A DNA stretch of 64,000 nt from Desmodus rotundus (GCF_022682495.2 NC_071388.1:179023622-179087621); one strand, 5' to 3'; counted from the stretch's first letter, positions 35,280 to 49,250 are shown. Notes: generated by a model not told the origin, from the letters alone. Translations and numbers: made by a program.

Positions 35280-38200
35280 AAAAAAAAATTCAAATTACTA
35301 TTAGTTGCTAACAAATTGTACATGAAAATCTATATTTCAAGTTTCTTAAAAAGAATCAATGATCTGACAACATTGCATGGCCACAATGTGACTGAGTCAA
35401 AATGCCACCTCTAGGAGGTCTGCTGTCTCTATCCCTCCACCTCCCCATGTTATGCACTTGGTTCATGGCATTTATCTCTTGTTTTCTGTGAGCTGCTGAG
35501 CCCCTGTTGGCATTTGAGATTTGGATCCTTGTTTTGCTGGTTATTAGCTGTGCAGCTTCACCTCCGTGATTACAAATGACAAGGGAGAAGTAGGATTTCT
35601 GAAGCACAGGAAAACTTATGCTTGGCTGGGAAATAGCTATTTCTTCATTAAGTGTGGTGTGGTTTACCATCTTTTGAATTAATAAAAGGGATGCTTTTAT
35701 ATTCCTGCCATCTTTTTTGGTCAGGAGATGACATGAATTGTGAACGGGGTTCTTCTGAGTCTCCGAGTGGGGTCGCTGGATGACGAGGTGGAGGGACATT
35801 GATGTAAAAAGAGAACATGCTTATTTTGCACAGAGTGGAATTAGTTTAACAAGCAGTTTAAAATGTGAGTGAGCCTTTGCTACAGCAAGGCTAGCTTTAG
35901 AGGAAAACAGAATGGACTGTTGTTTAATAGGATGACTTCAAAGGGAAAATAGCTTCATAACTTCCCCAGTTGTTCTCTGAATGCTGAAATTATCTCAACC
36001 AGGGCAAAGCCTTCATTTCATAATGGGAAAGACAGCAGAGACCGCTGAGAGTAGCAACATGGCTTAAATTGACACAGGAACCAAGTGGTGGTATTAGATC
36101 TATCGTGCAAATTCATTTTTGATGGGGGACTAGGGAAAAGATGAAACCCAGGGGCCTTGTAAATCTGAAAATAGTAGAGGGAAAAAGGGTACAGAAAAGG
36201 AGAGAGGTTTGGAGAACTGGGACTGACTTAACTGAATGCTTAGTTTAGTTCCCCTACCCACATCTTATTTTTTTTTTCCATGTTAACATGCCTATGACCT
36301 TTTTTTGGACAAAATATATATAAATTGCCTTCAGGGCCTTGCAAATTAATTCCATCAGGCATATGGTTTGCAAACATGCTCTACTTTTCTGTGTTTTAAA
36401 AAAATGTATTTCAGATGTATAACATTATTATGGTTTCTCTAGAAGTCATCCTTCATAAAACTAACTCAGGAATGTTAGAATCTTTGTCAGTTTCTTGGCA
36501 AACGGTGTTTAATCATGTATTTATGCTCCATAAGACACATGATTTTAGAAGTATTCTGGGGTATTTCCAGATTTCATTTTGGAACTCAGCATTTGGTTAT
36601 TTTTTTACTAATCCCAGTCAATAATATTTTATAAGTCATAAATGTGTTAGCTCTAAATGGCTACTGTATTCCATTTCAGCAAGAATGTTGTTGCTGTTAC
36701 TTTTCCCAGAGTATATATTTGAATATTAAATTTTATGTGCATATTTTTTCCTTGATACTTGGATTTCTGTAGATAATTTGTATGAAGATCATCCAGAGAG
36801 AATGAATGTGTTTTAATGTCTAACATTAGATTTTTCTGCTTGTGAGGCATATGCTTGTCTCTAGATTTTCCAGTCTTAGAACATTTACTATTTTTTCTCT
36901 TTCTATTAATTTTGAACATATTAAGGTCATCATTAGCTCTAGCCAGTTGCTTATTTTCATCTTGAATAGATTTGTAGTTTTCTCATATTTAAATCCACCT
37001 AGTCGTTTATTTCTAAATCCATTTTTTAAATTATAGAAAGAGAAATATTATCCTTAGCAAAAGTTTTATGCTCCCTATGCTGTCTTTTGGAGTAATTTTA
37101 GCAAATTACTGACTATAGCTCTTAGAAGATTGCTTATTATGCCATTCTGTTAGGAACTGTAGTCTTGTTTGGCTGAGAGACAAAATAAGCTTTGGTTCTA
37201 GGGCCATGGCAGTTAACATCTTTTTCCTTCAACCAGATTACAGATTCTATGTGAGACGTGGTTTTGAAAATGAAACTTCAGACCTGAGGAGGGTTTGCGT
37301 GTGACCTCCAAGAATAGGTGATAACTGTGCTTTCTCCTGCCCCAAAAGCTGAGATACTTTCTGTCTGTCCACTTAGGTGGAGAGTAACAAGAAATACTAT
37401 ATTGCTTTACAAAAATAAATAAATGGACTTGGAGGAAGACTGTATTTGTTTAAAGTAGCTTTTCTAATTAGAAGTATGAGTAATTTGTGTTTGAATAATA
37501 GAAGTAATTAAATTATGCTTGGAATGTAAATGGCATAGTATTTAGCAAAGTTTTTCCTTTTAAATTAGAGAAAAATAATTGTAAAAGTCTCTATGTCCTA
37601 AAAAAAAGACTATGTCCTCAGAATAGCTTGCAGATTTCGTTTGTAATGCCTGTGTCTTTATTCTTGCCTTCCTTCTCCCTTTAACGATGTAGACACAGAA
37701 AAGGGAAGGGGTACCTATTTTCATGGGTCACTTAGGGTGTCAGTGGACAGACCACCCAGAGTACCCATGAGTAGACTGCTGATGCCGAGGGTCACCATGT
37801 GCAGTTGGGGGCATTTAAAGGGGAGTAAAATACATGTGGTTTGTCTGTGTTACCACTTAACCACAAGTGGATTACCCATGGTGGTTTAAAAATCTCTGGT
37901 TAGTATTTTTCCTTCAACTCAGAATTCACGTGGACCACCCCTCAGTGTGTGCTGACTAATGCCAACTAATTTCTTATACCGGTGTAGGCCCTAGAGTAGC
38001 ACCAAAGTCTGAGGCAGAACCAACCTTGGAAGGGGAGGTTGCTGTTCCTGCTTGGAAAGTGGAGGAGCAGGGATTGAGCAGGTGCCAACATTAGGGAGCC
38101 CCAGGGAGGATTTGTCCCGGAGGCCTTGTGAAATCCTGCCTTTTTACTGCATTGGAAAATTATCATGTTATGTCAGAGATTTCATTCACTTTTTGTTCAC

Positions 38201-39397
38201 TCATTGATAACTGTCCTAAGTTTAGAAGTAACCTGGATATCATTTGATTCATACTGGAAACTGGAATAGATTCTACTCCGAATAGTTAGAACTAAAATTG
38301 TAAGTCTGCTCAAAGGTAGGAATACTGCTTTCCATTTTGTCTGTTAACTTATTTTAGGGATTTCTTCAGTGACTCTCCAATGACTTGTATGCGTATTTGT
38401 TATCTACCTTTTGATTAAAAAAATTCTGTCTTCCTTGTGGTCCTAAATGAAATGGCAAGAAACGCAGAGGAAAAATTAGGTCTTCTCTCTTGTTTTTTTT
38501 TTTCTAATTTTTGACACTATTACAGATGTCCCTCTCTTGGTTTATTTTTAGTATTAATAAAATTGTCAGTGTATTTAAAATGCCAAACTTTATAATGCAC
38601 ATGTACTTTGAATTATTTTGTACAATAAAGAGAATTATGGAAAAAATTATACGCTTCCTCATGTAGCTCAAAGGTCTGATCTGTCTAAGCTGGAAAAGTT
38701 ATAGTCATGTTGAGTGACTTTCAGCATCTCCCTTGTTCTCGTAAGGCCCACTGGCCTCCATACACTGATATTCTCTAACAGCTTCCCACTGGTGGCCTGC
38801 GTCTGGCTGAGTGACTTCTAGTGGACGTAGCCATCATTGAGCGCAGTGGTCTTTCACTTGTTAGTCCACTGACAATCTGTTACCCCAAGATAAGTTACCA
38901 GTCGAATTTATTCATGTAAATATTTCTAGAATTTCAAGGCTCTGAAATTATTTTCTGCTTTTTAAGGGTTTAAAAATAAATCAAGCTGTCTTCTGTTATC
39001 TACACAAGTAAATTGGATTGGTGCATGGACCTCTGGTTGTGGGAGAGAGGTCTGACCCCAAGGGGCCACGTAAACCCCTGACTATAGAGGCCCCCACAGG
39101 CCAGCCCAGAGGCTCCAGAAAGGTGAATGCACTGCATAGAATTATCCGGGGCCTCTTAATGAGGACAAGAAGAGCTGTCATATTTGGGGTATTTACTAGA
39201 TTTCAGACTCTTTATTATCCTAAGGCAATCAGCTGGGAAGCAGGGAATACAGTTCAGAATCCTTTTCTTTGCATTAAAGGGTTTCCAGCATACCATGGCA
39301 ACAACTTAGCTTTCCAGTTTTAGTTTCCATTTCTCTACTATCAAAATTATTTTATCTGGTCAGAATGGTCTATTTGTGGTTCCCTACAAACACACCT
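35280..39397. other. Repeat-poor unassigned block
   Basis: About 4.1 kb without a gene or confidently assigned repeat. Frames such as 35356-35799 (minus, 147 codons) and 36653-36919 show no known domain. A short poly(T) and several AT-rich stretches occur. 'GGCCCCTTGGGG'-type GC-richer sequence lies near 39050-39130. Confidence 0.5.
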
Positions 39398-39885
39398 TGC
39401 ATTTAAAAGAGTTTTATTGAGATATAATTTACATAACCACATAATTCACCTATTTAAAGTATACAACTCCATGGTTTCTAATACAGCCACAAAGTAGTAC
39501 AACCATCACCACACCTAGTTTCAGAACATTCTCATTACCAACCCCCCCCTGCAAAAAACAACAACTCCATACCCATTAGCGATCACCTGCCTTTCCCCCT
39601 CTACCCACTTTTCTACAGCCACGAATCTATTCTCTCTCTTTGTAGTTTTGCCTGTTCTGGACATTTCAAGTAGTTGGAACCATATAATATGTGGTCTTCT
39701 GTGGTTGGCTTCTTTCACTTTGATGTTTTGAAAGTTTATCCATGTTGTAGCACATGTCAATACTTCCTTTTTTCTTGCCAAATAATATTTTATTGTGCAA
39801 ATATACTATTTTACATTTATTTATCAGTTGGTAGACATCTGGGTTGTTTCTACTTTTTGGCTATTATGAGTGTGCTTTTACCTTA
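39398..39885 (-). mobile_element. Old L1 (L1M-type) 3' end
   Basis: 'AGAGTTTTATTGAGATATAA' then 'TTTACATAACCACATAATTC', 'CAACCATCACCACACCTAGT', 'TCTTTGTAGTTTTGCCTGTT' with 'CTGGACATTTCAAGTAGTTG', and 'TCCATGTTGTAGCACATGTC' reproduce the reverse-complement 3' end of old mammalian L1M elements in the usual order. No ORF survives. Confidence 0.85.
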
Positions 39886-41451
39886 AATGAATGACAGAAT
39901 GAGATGCATCTTTTGTAACACAGTAGAGCAGTGGACATTTTACAATTTTATATTGTTATAATGGTTATAATCTCTTCTGGAGTATACATTAGTGACCCTA
40001 CCATTACCAGAGCTAATAGAGAATTGTCTGCCATTTGGTTTCTGGGTACAGATATGATTTGGGGATAAAGTTGTACTTGAAGAGAAATCCTTTAGGGTAT
40101 TTTGCATATTTCATATGCTGCCTTTAATAATTGGCAGGGTGTATTTTATGCAATGTATGGCAAACCAGCAGGTATTCCACAAGGTGTAATTGTCTTTTTC
40201 TGAAGTTCATATTACTGAGCCCGCCCACTTACACAGATATGTGAGGATGGGCTGTCCTCTGGTTTCACAAGGTGTTTTTGGAAAGGTGGCATTCAAGTGT
40301 TCTGCATTCCTCGACACTTAAATCTAATAATCTCACAACTCTATAATGCACAGAACATCCCCAAATATAGCCAGCACCTTTCCAAATGGTCAGGGAAAGA
40401 TAACAAGGGCAAAGGAGAAGGTTTCTTAACCAGAGTCTCCCCATAACTTCACAGGATATTGCTTAGGAAATTCGGATGATCTTTTTGGTACTATGGTTGG
40501 TCTTTCATTGCATTTCTTGTTCTGCTGGAGGTTTTTAAAGAGTTCTCTCAGAACATAGTGCAGTGTTAATCACTACAGATTACTCCCCCTCCCTTTCCCT
40601 TTTCTGAGATCTTATAATGGTTTAGGTGAACTGATGGCTGGTTCAGAGACAGTTGTTTCAGCAGCTCAGAGTGAGTGGTTTAAACAAATAATTTACACAT
40701 AGTTACCTTCAAAGTGTATGTGTGTGTCTAGTACATATTGCACTGTGCATTTTTGGAGAGTGCGTGCAGGGGCAATTTGTACTTTATAGTGGAGATGAGA
40801 TACCTGGTTTTTCAAGGCTAGCCTTGATTGAATGAGGTGGTACCATCTTCCAGATGTGTAAGATAGTTTCGGGAAAGTACGTCACTATTTATAGATGCTT
40901 CTCCTCTGGTGCCAGAAGGAGCCTTGCACCCCCCTGACTCCCTCAGCATCTTATCTGTCCCGAGGGGAGACTGAGCGCTCTCATCACCTTCCACCCCCTG
41001 TTGTAGCTTGGCTCCAGCTATCTACCTCTTTATCTCCCTTCTTGTTTTTCACATTGTTTGACTCACTCACAATGTTCGCTTAATAGATGTGGTAATCATT
41101 GGTGTTGGGCAACAAATACTCCATCTCTCAGCTCTCTGGGCAGGTGTTAAAATTGCACTTCCCCCATCTTTGGCTCTTTGAGTTGCTTTGGGCAGAAGTA
41201 GTGTGTGTTCCTTTCAGATCGAAGCAAGCATTTAACAGCTAGTGCTTGACTCCTATTTTTCTTTCCTGTAACTGTGATTATGTGTTGAGATGGAGCCTGA
41301 GTCCCTGAATGACTGCAGAAACCTGAGCCCCCTGCTGAACTGCAAAAATATAGTAGCTTGAGAGAGAAATATGTTTTGAAGCTTTAAGCAGCTGAGATGT
41401 TGAAGTTATTTGTACATGGCATAAACTAGCTTGTTCTGACAGATGCATTAG
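39886..41451. other. Unassigned DNA
   Basis: No gene or repeat family is recognised. It contains short GT-rich and pyrimidine-rich patches only. Confidence 0.45.
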
Positions 41452-41755
41452 CCCTGCACTTCCAATACCATAGCCACCAGCCACACGTGGTATTGAGCCC
41501 TTGAAATATGGCTAGTCCTATTGGTGATGTGCTGTAAATATAAAACACACACCGGATTTTGAAGACTTAGTGTGCCAAAAAGTATATAAAATACCTCATT
41601 CGTCATTTTTAAATGTTGTTTACATGTTGAAATAGTATTTTAGGTATATTGGGTTAAATAAAATCTATTACTAAAATTAATTTCACCTGTTTGTTTTTAC
41701 TTTACAAAATTGTGCACGTGCCTTGCATTATCTTTCTGTTGGACAGCGTTGCACT
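41452..41755. repeat. hAT-Charlie MITE (MER3/MER33-like)
   Basis: The left end CCCTGCACTTCCAATACCAT and the right end TGTTGGACAGCGTTG are related inverted termini (CAGxGCTGTCCAATA type). Inside are 'CACACACCGGATTTTGAAGA', 'CATGTTGAAATAGTATTTTA', 'ATATTGGGTTAAATAAAATC' and 'TAATTTCACCTGTTTGTTTT'. It is non-autonomous, with no transposase. Confidence 0.7.
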
Positions 41756-41774
41756 GAACTATAAGCGTATTGAA

Positions 41775-41880
41775 GACAGGAGCGCTGTCTTGTTCACCTT
41801 TGTTTTCCCACAGTGTCTAACAGTGTCTGACACACCCCAGGATATGGGATATGTTCAACAAATACAAGTTTGAAGAGTGA
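41775..41880 (+). repeat. L2 3'-end fragment
   Basis: 'AAGACAGGAGCGCTGTCTTG', 'TTTGTTTTCCCACAGTGTCT' and 'GGGATATGTTCAACAAATAC' match the terminal L2 3' UTR in sense orientation. Confidence 0.65.
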
Positions 41881-42639
41881 AGTATGTCTCCATTCATATT
41901 TAAACATTAAAAATAATGCAATCTTCAACATGAGGCTTACTTGTATTTTTGTGTTTAAGAATCTCCTTAGTTTCTTTAGCTAAAGAATCCCCTTAATCTT
42001 TAAAAAAATCAGAAAATCGAATGCTATGCTTTTATGTTATGTTTATGCGATGTTAAAGTTTTTAAAATGTTGCACACTGCAAAAATGCTGGGATTATGGT
42101 CATTAAATACTTGCCCTGGTCAAATTTTTAATGAGGTCATTCCTATGGCTAGCATTTTCTTATTTATCTTTGTAGAAATAACCAAGAAGTCCCCATGTGT
42201 TTAATCATAACTGTGACCTTTATTTATGTGCCAATGTTACCCATTTATATTATTTATTATATTGTCTTGCCCTTTGTGTGAGAGGCCTTGTGCTACAAAT
42301 CAAAAGGAAACAGAAAGGGAGAAAGAGAGCATCCTTGAGGGCCTTTTGCAGTGTCAGGTGTGGGGGCCCCATCGCGTGAGGAAACTGAGCTTTCAGTTTC
42401 TAGATGAGTGAGACAGGAAGCAACATAGGTGGTGAAAGGAGCCCTAGAAAGTAACAACACATCTTTAAAAAATAAATGGTGGAAGAAGCATGAAGCAAGA
42501 TGCTGGAAAAATATTTTAAGCACTTAATGAATTATAGCTATTGGAATAAGAGTGTATGAACCTCGAGGGAGGTATGGAAGGGCATATACTAGGCTGTTCC
42601 ACTTGCTAAGGACAGGAGGGGAGGTGGCACAGGGGAAGG

Positions 42640-42900
42640 GGAGAGTGATGCCCTTATCAAAAGACTGTAGAATAAACCAAGACTTGTCCACACCAACTTA
42701 CATATAGTTTCATTCACATAAAATCATATATTATGTATACATGCATAGAAAGACATACATGTCAATTACCAAAATATTAGTGAGGAGTCTCTCTCTGAAT
42801 GGTGGATGAATTTTAGGTGATTTTTACCATTTTTGTTACACATTTAAAATTTTTTTCCCAAATAAGCATTTATTATTCGTGTAATCAGTAAATAAACTGA
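42640..42900 (+). mobile_element. Old L1 3' end
   Basis: 'TCTCTCTCTGAATGGTGGAT', 'TTTAGGTGATTTTTACCATT', 'AAATAAGCATTTATTATTCG' and 'TGTAATCAGTAAATAAAC' correspond to the last part of an old L1M 3' UTR in sense orientation. Confidence 0.6.
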
Positions 42901-44534
42901 TCCAGCATTTTGCACTTATGAGTAACATCAGGACAAACTTCAAGGACTCAACCAGAAGTTGTCTATTTAGTTTGTATCCTATTAAAACAACTGTCCAATT
43001 ATTATAAGTTTAAAGAGAGAAGTAATCAGAAATATATGAAGTAAATAAATTCATTTTGGTTATAAGAAATGTCCTAAGTGAATGAATGCATTTGGGAGTT
43101 AGATGTGCACCTTTACAGGAGTGGCAGCCTCCTCCCTGAGCCGGGCTCCCACCACCTTCTCACTGGACAAAGTGGCTGGTTCAGATTGTGGAAGCATCTT
43201 ATCGGAAAGCAACCATTTCTTCAGAAAGAACGAAAATGCTTTTGTAAGATTGTAGAGGATTTGGGAATTACGCCATGAGGGTACATGCTGAGTAATGTCA
43301 GCTTTCGAGGCAGGCTGCCAAGTCTTGTTAAAGAAAGGCAAATATGGGCTTTGTTTTGCAATGTCTAGAAAACTTGGAACTCTAATTTCTTGGGAAATCT
43401 TTCCAAGATGAATTTAGTGTGAAGGCATTCTACTTCCAAAATGTAGCAAGAGGAAAGGAAAAACAAAATGTAATACGATGTGAGATGATAAAAGGTCCCC
43501 CCACCAAGAGACTGTGACCTTGTTGAATTCAATTGTGCCTGACTGCCTCATAGAAAACATCCTCGTGAGGTTAATTTTACTGAATTTCCTGAGCAAGGGC
43601 AAAGTAAAGGAACTATCCTTCACAATCAGTCACTTTTCTCCACCTTTAAAAATGGGCAAAACATAAGGTGTTATGTATGAAAAATATTCTGAATTGCTGG
43701 GGGATCTTGAACAAGTCATTTAAACTACCTGCGTCCTATTTATCAAATCTGGAGGATTTGGATAGTAAAACCTGCTTTGGTCTTTCCTCAGTTTTGTTTT
43801 TCAAAGTAAAACACAAACTATTTTATGATTTTTGACATATTCATATACTCTTTCACATAGATTAGCAAAATATTTTTTTAAATCAAGGTCCAATTCTCTG
43901 CTGCAAAAAGTATTGTAGGTGACTTTATAGCATTGCCTAGAAGTATGACCTGCCACAAAATACCCTCCAGCACTCCGCACACTTTGAAAGCCTTTGCATG
44001 GGTGTTACAGGGATGTGGCAATTGATAGGAAGAATTCAACTGATACTGGCTTATGTGTATCTACAAGATGACTGTACAAAGAATGAGATTCAGCAATATT
44101 CTCTCCATCACAGGAGCAAATGTCCCTTGCCCTTGAGTCTTCTTGGAGCTGCTCTGCTGCTTGGTGACACTGCCTGCCTGGGGTGGGCTATCTGCACAGG
44201 CTCTTCAAGGAGCACAATCTGGGTCTTTGTCAGGTGCATCCTAGCTGCTCTGAGAGGCTCCTAGCCAGAACAGTACCTGCAGGTGTGAACTGTGAAGCTG
44301 TAAAAGGCTACAAGTGCATTTTGTTCTGGACTATTTGGCTCTGCTCTTCCTCATCCCTTCAGGAGCTGGTGGGAGTCCATCCAGCATATCTTTGAGCAAC
44401 TTTTGAATTAAAGGTGAATTCCAGGTGATCTTGAGACTTGACTGTCCTGAGTAGAATGATATTAAATCTGCCTGATATGTTCAGCATACTTCAGTTGAAG
44501 AAAAACTGTGTATGTGTTATATTCTTCCTTTGAA
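42901..44534. other. Unassigned DNA with a MIR scrap
   Basis: No gene is recognised. 'GGGGGATCTTGAACAAGTCA' then 'TTTAAACTACCTGCGTCCTA' at about 43699-43745 resembles the MIR core in sense orientation. The remainder is unassigned. Confidence 0.45.
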
Positions 44535-45130
44535 TTCTATATTTGTTGAGTGCTTACTATATGTCATGTTGTTGACAACACGTATGGGAAAATAAAACAG
44601 TACAATGCAATAGGGAGAGGCTGGAAGGAGATACTCACTAAAGATTGGCTCAGCCTCACTGAGGGAGTAAGAGTCCCTCCTCAGTGAAAAGAAGGAGCCA
44701 GCCACAACAAGGTCTGTTGCTAGAATATTCCAGCCTGTGGGACAAGCAAGGGAAATGTGGGGATGAGCTTCACATGTTCAAAGAACAAATGGAAGGCAAG
44801 AGTGGCCAGAGTGCACTGTGTGCCGGGAGAATGACAAGAACTGAGGTCAGAGAGGTGGACAGGTGTGAGGTCAGGTGAGCCTTGTGGGAAAAAGTTTGGA
44901 TTTCATTGTAAGAGCAATTAACCATTGGGGGGTTTAAGCAAGAGAAGGACACCATCTGATTTGTGCTTCTCTTGGTTTCTCTGGCTGTTTGGTGGAGAAT
45001 GGATGGTGAAAGAGCAGGGAAAATGGTTAGGAGTTAGTCATTTAGTCATTTAGTAATCCAGGTGAGAGATGATGGAGAGAAGTGTCATGGCTTTGGGACA
45101 TACTTTAGGCAAAAGCCCACAGGGCTAGTG
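44535..45130 (-). mobile_element. L2 LINE fragment
   Basis: It starts with 'ATTCTATATTTGTTGAGTGC' then 'TTACTATATGTCATG', the reverse complement of the L2 3' terminus. It continues with 'CACATGTTCAAAGAACAAAT', 'GGCAAGAGTGGCCAGAGTGC', 'GAGGTGGACAGGTGTGAGGT', 'TTTGGATTTCATTGTAAGAG', 'GAAGGACACCATCTGATTTG' and 'TTAGTAATCCAGGTGAGAGA'. The long collinear match supports L2 despite the divergence. Confidence 0.78.
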
Positions 45131-46264
45131 TAGGGTAAATGGAGGCAGTCTGGCTTTCTCACCCAGATATCTGGGCAACTAAGGGAAGCAGTTTCCCATA
45201 ACCTCGAAAACTGGCTCCATAAGTAGTGTTCTCATAACCTTGAGACTGGGTCCAATAAACTGTTCCCATAGCTGTTGCATAATATCTGTTGGCATACTGC
45301 CAGCTTTGTTTGTACTAGTACTTAAGGGGGTAGGGGCTCCCCACTGGGTGCTGTGCAGAGGGACAGGTGACATACAGGGTGATGCACAGCTTGCAGTGTG
45401 CCTGGATTGCCCACTCTTGAATAAAGGCATGCCAAGCATCTCCAATGGCTCCGTGAATATTCTTCCGTCTGCCTGAATCCCATGAACTTGAATGGTTGCA
45501 ACACAGCTTGTTAATGGATGCTTATAGGAGAACTTAAAAAAAGCATGAATCAAGGTTGATTCCTATGTTTTGGGCTTGCATAACTGGAGGGGAGTCCTAG
45601 GGAGGGATTGGTTTGGAAGCTGAAGTGTCCTGTTTTCACCATGCTAAGTTGGAGTTGTGTATTAGATATTGAAGGGGAGAGGTCAGAGAGGTTGCTTGGC
45701 CCTCAATGGAAAGGCTGGGATTAGAGATTTGAATTTGAAAATCATTGGCATGGAAAGCTAAGTAAAACTGTAAACCAGTTCTGTAGTTTATCTTGAGTGT
45801 GTGCTAATTTTAGTCAGAAAAAAACTCCCTTATGAAATGATACAGTAATTATTACTTATTACTTGGGCTTTTTGTAGTAGTTGATTATCAGGCAGTTCTA
45901 ATCACCACATCACTTTTATCTGTTAATTAGAGTTAATTTGCAAGTAGAGATAATAGGCTGACTCATTGAATAAAGAACATGCAGAGCACAAAGTTTGTCT
46001 CTACAACTGTGTGTGTGAATTGCCTCTTTAGGTCTTTTTAGGCTCAGGGCTGCTGAATTGTTGAGAGTTTAATTCAGAATTTTTACTGTTTTTCATTGCT
46101 AAGCTAATAGCTTTATTCTCTCCTAGTATTGTATACTTTGGGAGGAATGCTGTTGGGGGAAATTCTGTCTCCCCATCACCCTCATCTGAACTGTGCCTTC
46201 TGAAGTTGTTTTCCCTGGCAGGCCTAGAAGCTTGAACACTAGCTGTAGTGATGTAGTAGACACC
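45131..46264. other. Unassigned DNA
   Basis: No gene or confident repeat is recognised. The 124-codon minus frame at 45179-45553 has no recognisable domain. 45590-45760 may be a continuation of L2-like sequence, but I cannot support a call. Confidence 0.4.
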
Positions 46265-46475
46265 TTATTGAGTGTCCACTAAGTGCCTGTCATGGTGCTG
46301 GTTATTTTTGCATACACTATAGTAAAATCATATTAAGCCCCCTGCAAAGCAGGCATTTTCATTTCCACTTTAATGATGAGGAAACAGAAGCTTAAGGTCA
46401 CATGGCTAGTAAATGGCGGAGTCAGAACTCAGATCTAGGGCTGCCTAGTTCCAAATTTATTACAATTTTTATTCT
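46265..46475 (-). repeat. MIR SINE
   Basis: Reverse-complement MIR: 'AGTGTCCACTAAGTGCCTGT', 'CATTTCCACTTTAATGATGA', 'GGAAACAGAAGCTTAAGGTC', 'ACATGGCTAGTAAATGGCGG' and 'AGTCAGAACTCAGATCTAGG'. The copy is nearly full length. Confidence 0.88.
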
Positions 46476-48779
46476 GCCAGGCTGTTAAATTACCAAAATT
46501 TCCCTTTAGTTTATTCTCCCAGCCCTGTTTTCTCCTCTCAGCCCTTTTATGTCTTTCAAGCCAAATACCCAACTAGCTACCACCCACATTTCTCTTTTTG
46601 AAAATGGTCACCCAAGATACACATGCCCACCCCCTGATACACATGCCCACTTCTGCTTTCTGTGTATAGATTTCAGCTCCAGCCTCCCATGCCACACCTG
46701 TCTTCCTCCCACCATGCTCTTCTACCACACTCTAGTATTGTATTAAACAAACCTCACATTCTTTAACCTTTCCCTTCAGCATTTTCCTTTATTCTTGCCA
46801 AAACTCAATGTTGGATTTGTTCTAAGTTATAAGTTCCTGAGCCAAATTCATCACTAGTGGTCACTTCTTCCTTTTTCTCTGGCTCTCAATTGAGGAGCAG
46901 AGGATAGCAAATTTCCTGCTTCCTACCATCACAGGCTATTGTTCGCTCATCGTTTCCCAAGAACTTGTATTTTTAACTCTACTCTATCCTTGTATCCCAT
47001 AATTTTTCCATCTTATATTCAACTCACACCTGCTTGCTTCTCAGCCCATGAAGAGTCTTCTCTTGCTGACTTCTTCTCTTCTATTATCTTCAGGAACCTG
47101 AACACTTATCTGGTGTTTCAATCCTTACCTGAGAGATCTCTGGCCTCTGGATCTAGGCACAGCCACACTCCTCATCTGGAATGATCTCAAACAAGATCGG
47201 TTATGGTTCTACCTCTTCTGTATCTTCTCTCCTATTGAATCTTGTCTTTACTCTCACTGTGACAGCTCTGCCTTATCCATTGCCTTGACATGCCACACTG
47301 GCCCCACCTGTCTCCCTATTCATATGGACCTTTTGGTCTGCCATTTAAACTTGGTTCTTGCTAGCTTTGTAGCCTTCAGACTCTGGTTCCCAATGTCCTG
47401 TTTTACTTGCTCTGAAAATCTCCAATTCTGAGTAGACTTCACCATCTGATTTTTCTACTCCTGCTCTCATATTACTGAGTAAGAGAAAAGTCATAAACCA
47501 TGATTTCTTTTTTACAATAAGGAAATTTATTACAATATTTTAGCATATAGCCAAAAGTCACATGGTTAGTTAAAGCAATGATTCAATATCATCAGAGCCT
47601 TGGATCTTTCCATTCTCCCCCGATCCTGCTGCTGCTGTTAGGTCAACTTCAGTCTGGATAGTTATCTTCTTGATTGTGAGACAGCTGCTGTAGTTCCAGC
47701 GGCCATGAAGAGACAAGACTCAGCAGAAAAATAGGGCTGATTGATCTTACCACAAATACCAACCCACAATTAGACCTTCTCTGGCTTCATTGCAATCTTG
47801 TTGTTAATTAGCTCCCAATTGTGCCCCCCACTGGAACTAGCCTGAATGTTTTCCAATTCCAATCTTATCAGGCCCCGCCTACTTTTGTTTGTTTGTTTTG
47901 GCCTCAAAAATTTCTCCCATATCTGTTCTTATTGGTCCTACCCTATGGCCTCACTTATTCCCTCCATCTTACCTACGCCTGACAAGTGACTCTTCCTGAA
48001 GCATGGTGCTTCAACCCATGCTTCAACTGCCTCCCATGGTGGGAGTGGGTTTTGTTCAACCCACTTCTAATGGGTCCCTGGAGTCCACACTCTCTCTCAT
48101 GTTGCATTCAAGATCCATTATAAGCTGGCCCCATTCTACATTTTCAGTCTTAATTTTCTTATTCCTCTTTATGACTTTTCCTTAACTCTGCAAATGGAGT
48201 TACTGCACAGTTTAATGTCTAACACCAATGTCATTTATCATAAAATCTTTCCTGATCACTCTCATTCCCAGAAAGAAATTATAGTCTTTCCTGAATTTTG
48301 AAGTCAACTGTCTTAATTTTTAATATTGTATAATTATTTTATTTACCTTCACTATTGCTTGTTCTAAAGCCCCAGTTTTTAATATTTCACTATTTCCATC
48401 ATTTGAAAAATTCTTCAGGTGCTTCATGTTAGATTGTTTTTAGTTATTTTTTATACTTTTTTTGGGGGGGGGGGGTTCTGATCCTGCCAAAACTAATAGT
48501 ATCTGATATTTGCTTAGAAGACATCTGGCTTTGGGGCCTTCTTGGGACTGTACATAATTTTGCCTGGAAAAAGCCCAAACACTGTAATGAATATTTCTCC
48601 CCTAGATATATAGTTCTATTGACTTGAGATTATTTCTGTCTTTTCAGTTTTAATACAGTGTTTCAGTTAAGAAACATAGCAAAAGAGATTTAAACAAGTA
48701 CCACCAAGTTAACATGTTTTTCCTAACATTTCTCAACTCTATTGATTCTACTTACAAATTACCTGTGAAATCTACCTAT
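46476..48779. other. Unassigned pyrimidine-rich block
   Basis: No exon is recognised. A 20-bp period duplication carries GATACACATGCCCAC at 46616-46630 and 46636-46650. A 12-base G run sits at 48464-48475. The section 47500-47940 ('ATAAGGAAATTTATTACAAT' onward) may be part of an old retroelement that I cannot name. L2-like phrases occur near 48060-48290. Confidence 0.4.
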
Positions 48780-49250
48780 TCTCCATTCTCACTGCTGGTG
48801 CCTCATTTTTGAACCTTACCACCTCTCTCTGCCACCAGTTTCTTCCCAATTTCACCTGCTATCCCTGTACAGCTGAGTTGTCACTACCCAAAACAAATCT
48901 GGTGATTTTACTCTGGACTCTCTGGTGCTTCTAAAGGCAACTCAGATTCACTTATGGGACCTCAAGTTCCCTTTATATCCCTGATTGCCTTCCCCAGATT
49001 TGTATCTTACCACTTACTCAACTGTGTCTCCTGTCTTGGCTATGCTGAGAGAGTCACTGCTCCCAGAAAAGGCCCTGATCATCTGAAGCCTGAAATACCT
49101 TCCTCGCTTCTTACCCTGGCCAACTCCCATTGATCGTTTAAGACCAGCTCAAATATCATATTGTCTGTGAAGCCTTTGCTAAATCTCCAGAAGCCAGGGT
49201 TGGAGCCTTGAATGAACTTGCTTCCACCCTTGACTATAAGTCAACTGGTT
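48780..49250 (+). mobile_element. L2 LINE fragment
   Basis: 'GAAGCCTGAAATACCTTCCT', 'TACCCTGGCCAACTCCCATT', 'TAAGACCAGCTCAAATATCA' and 'GTCTGTGAAGCCTTTGCTAA' are the sense-orientation L2 3' region (TGGAATGCCCTTCC...AACTCCTACTCATCCTTCAAGACTCAGCTC type). The limits are approximate. Confidence 0.65.

Noticed and set aside
45179..45553. 124-codon minus-strand frame
   Set aside because: No recognisable domain and a length within chance expectation.
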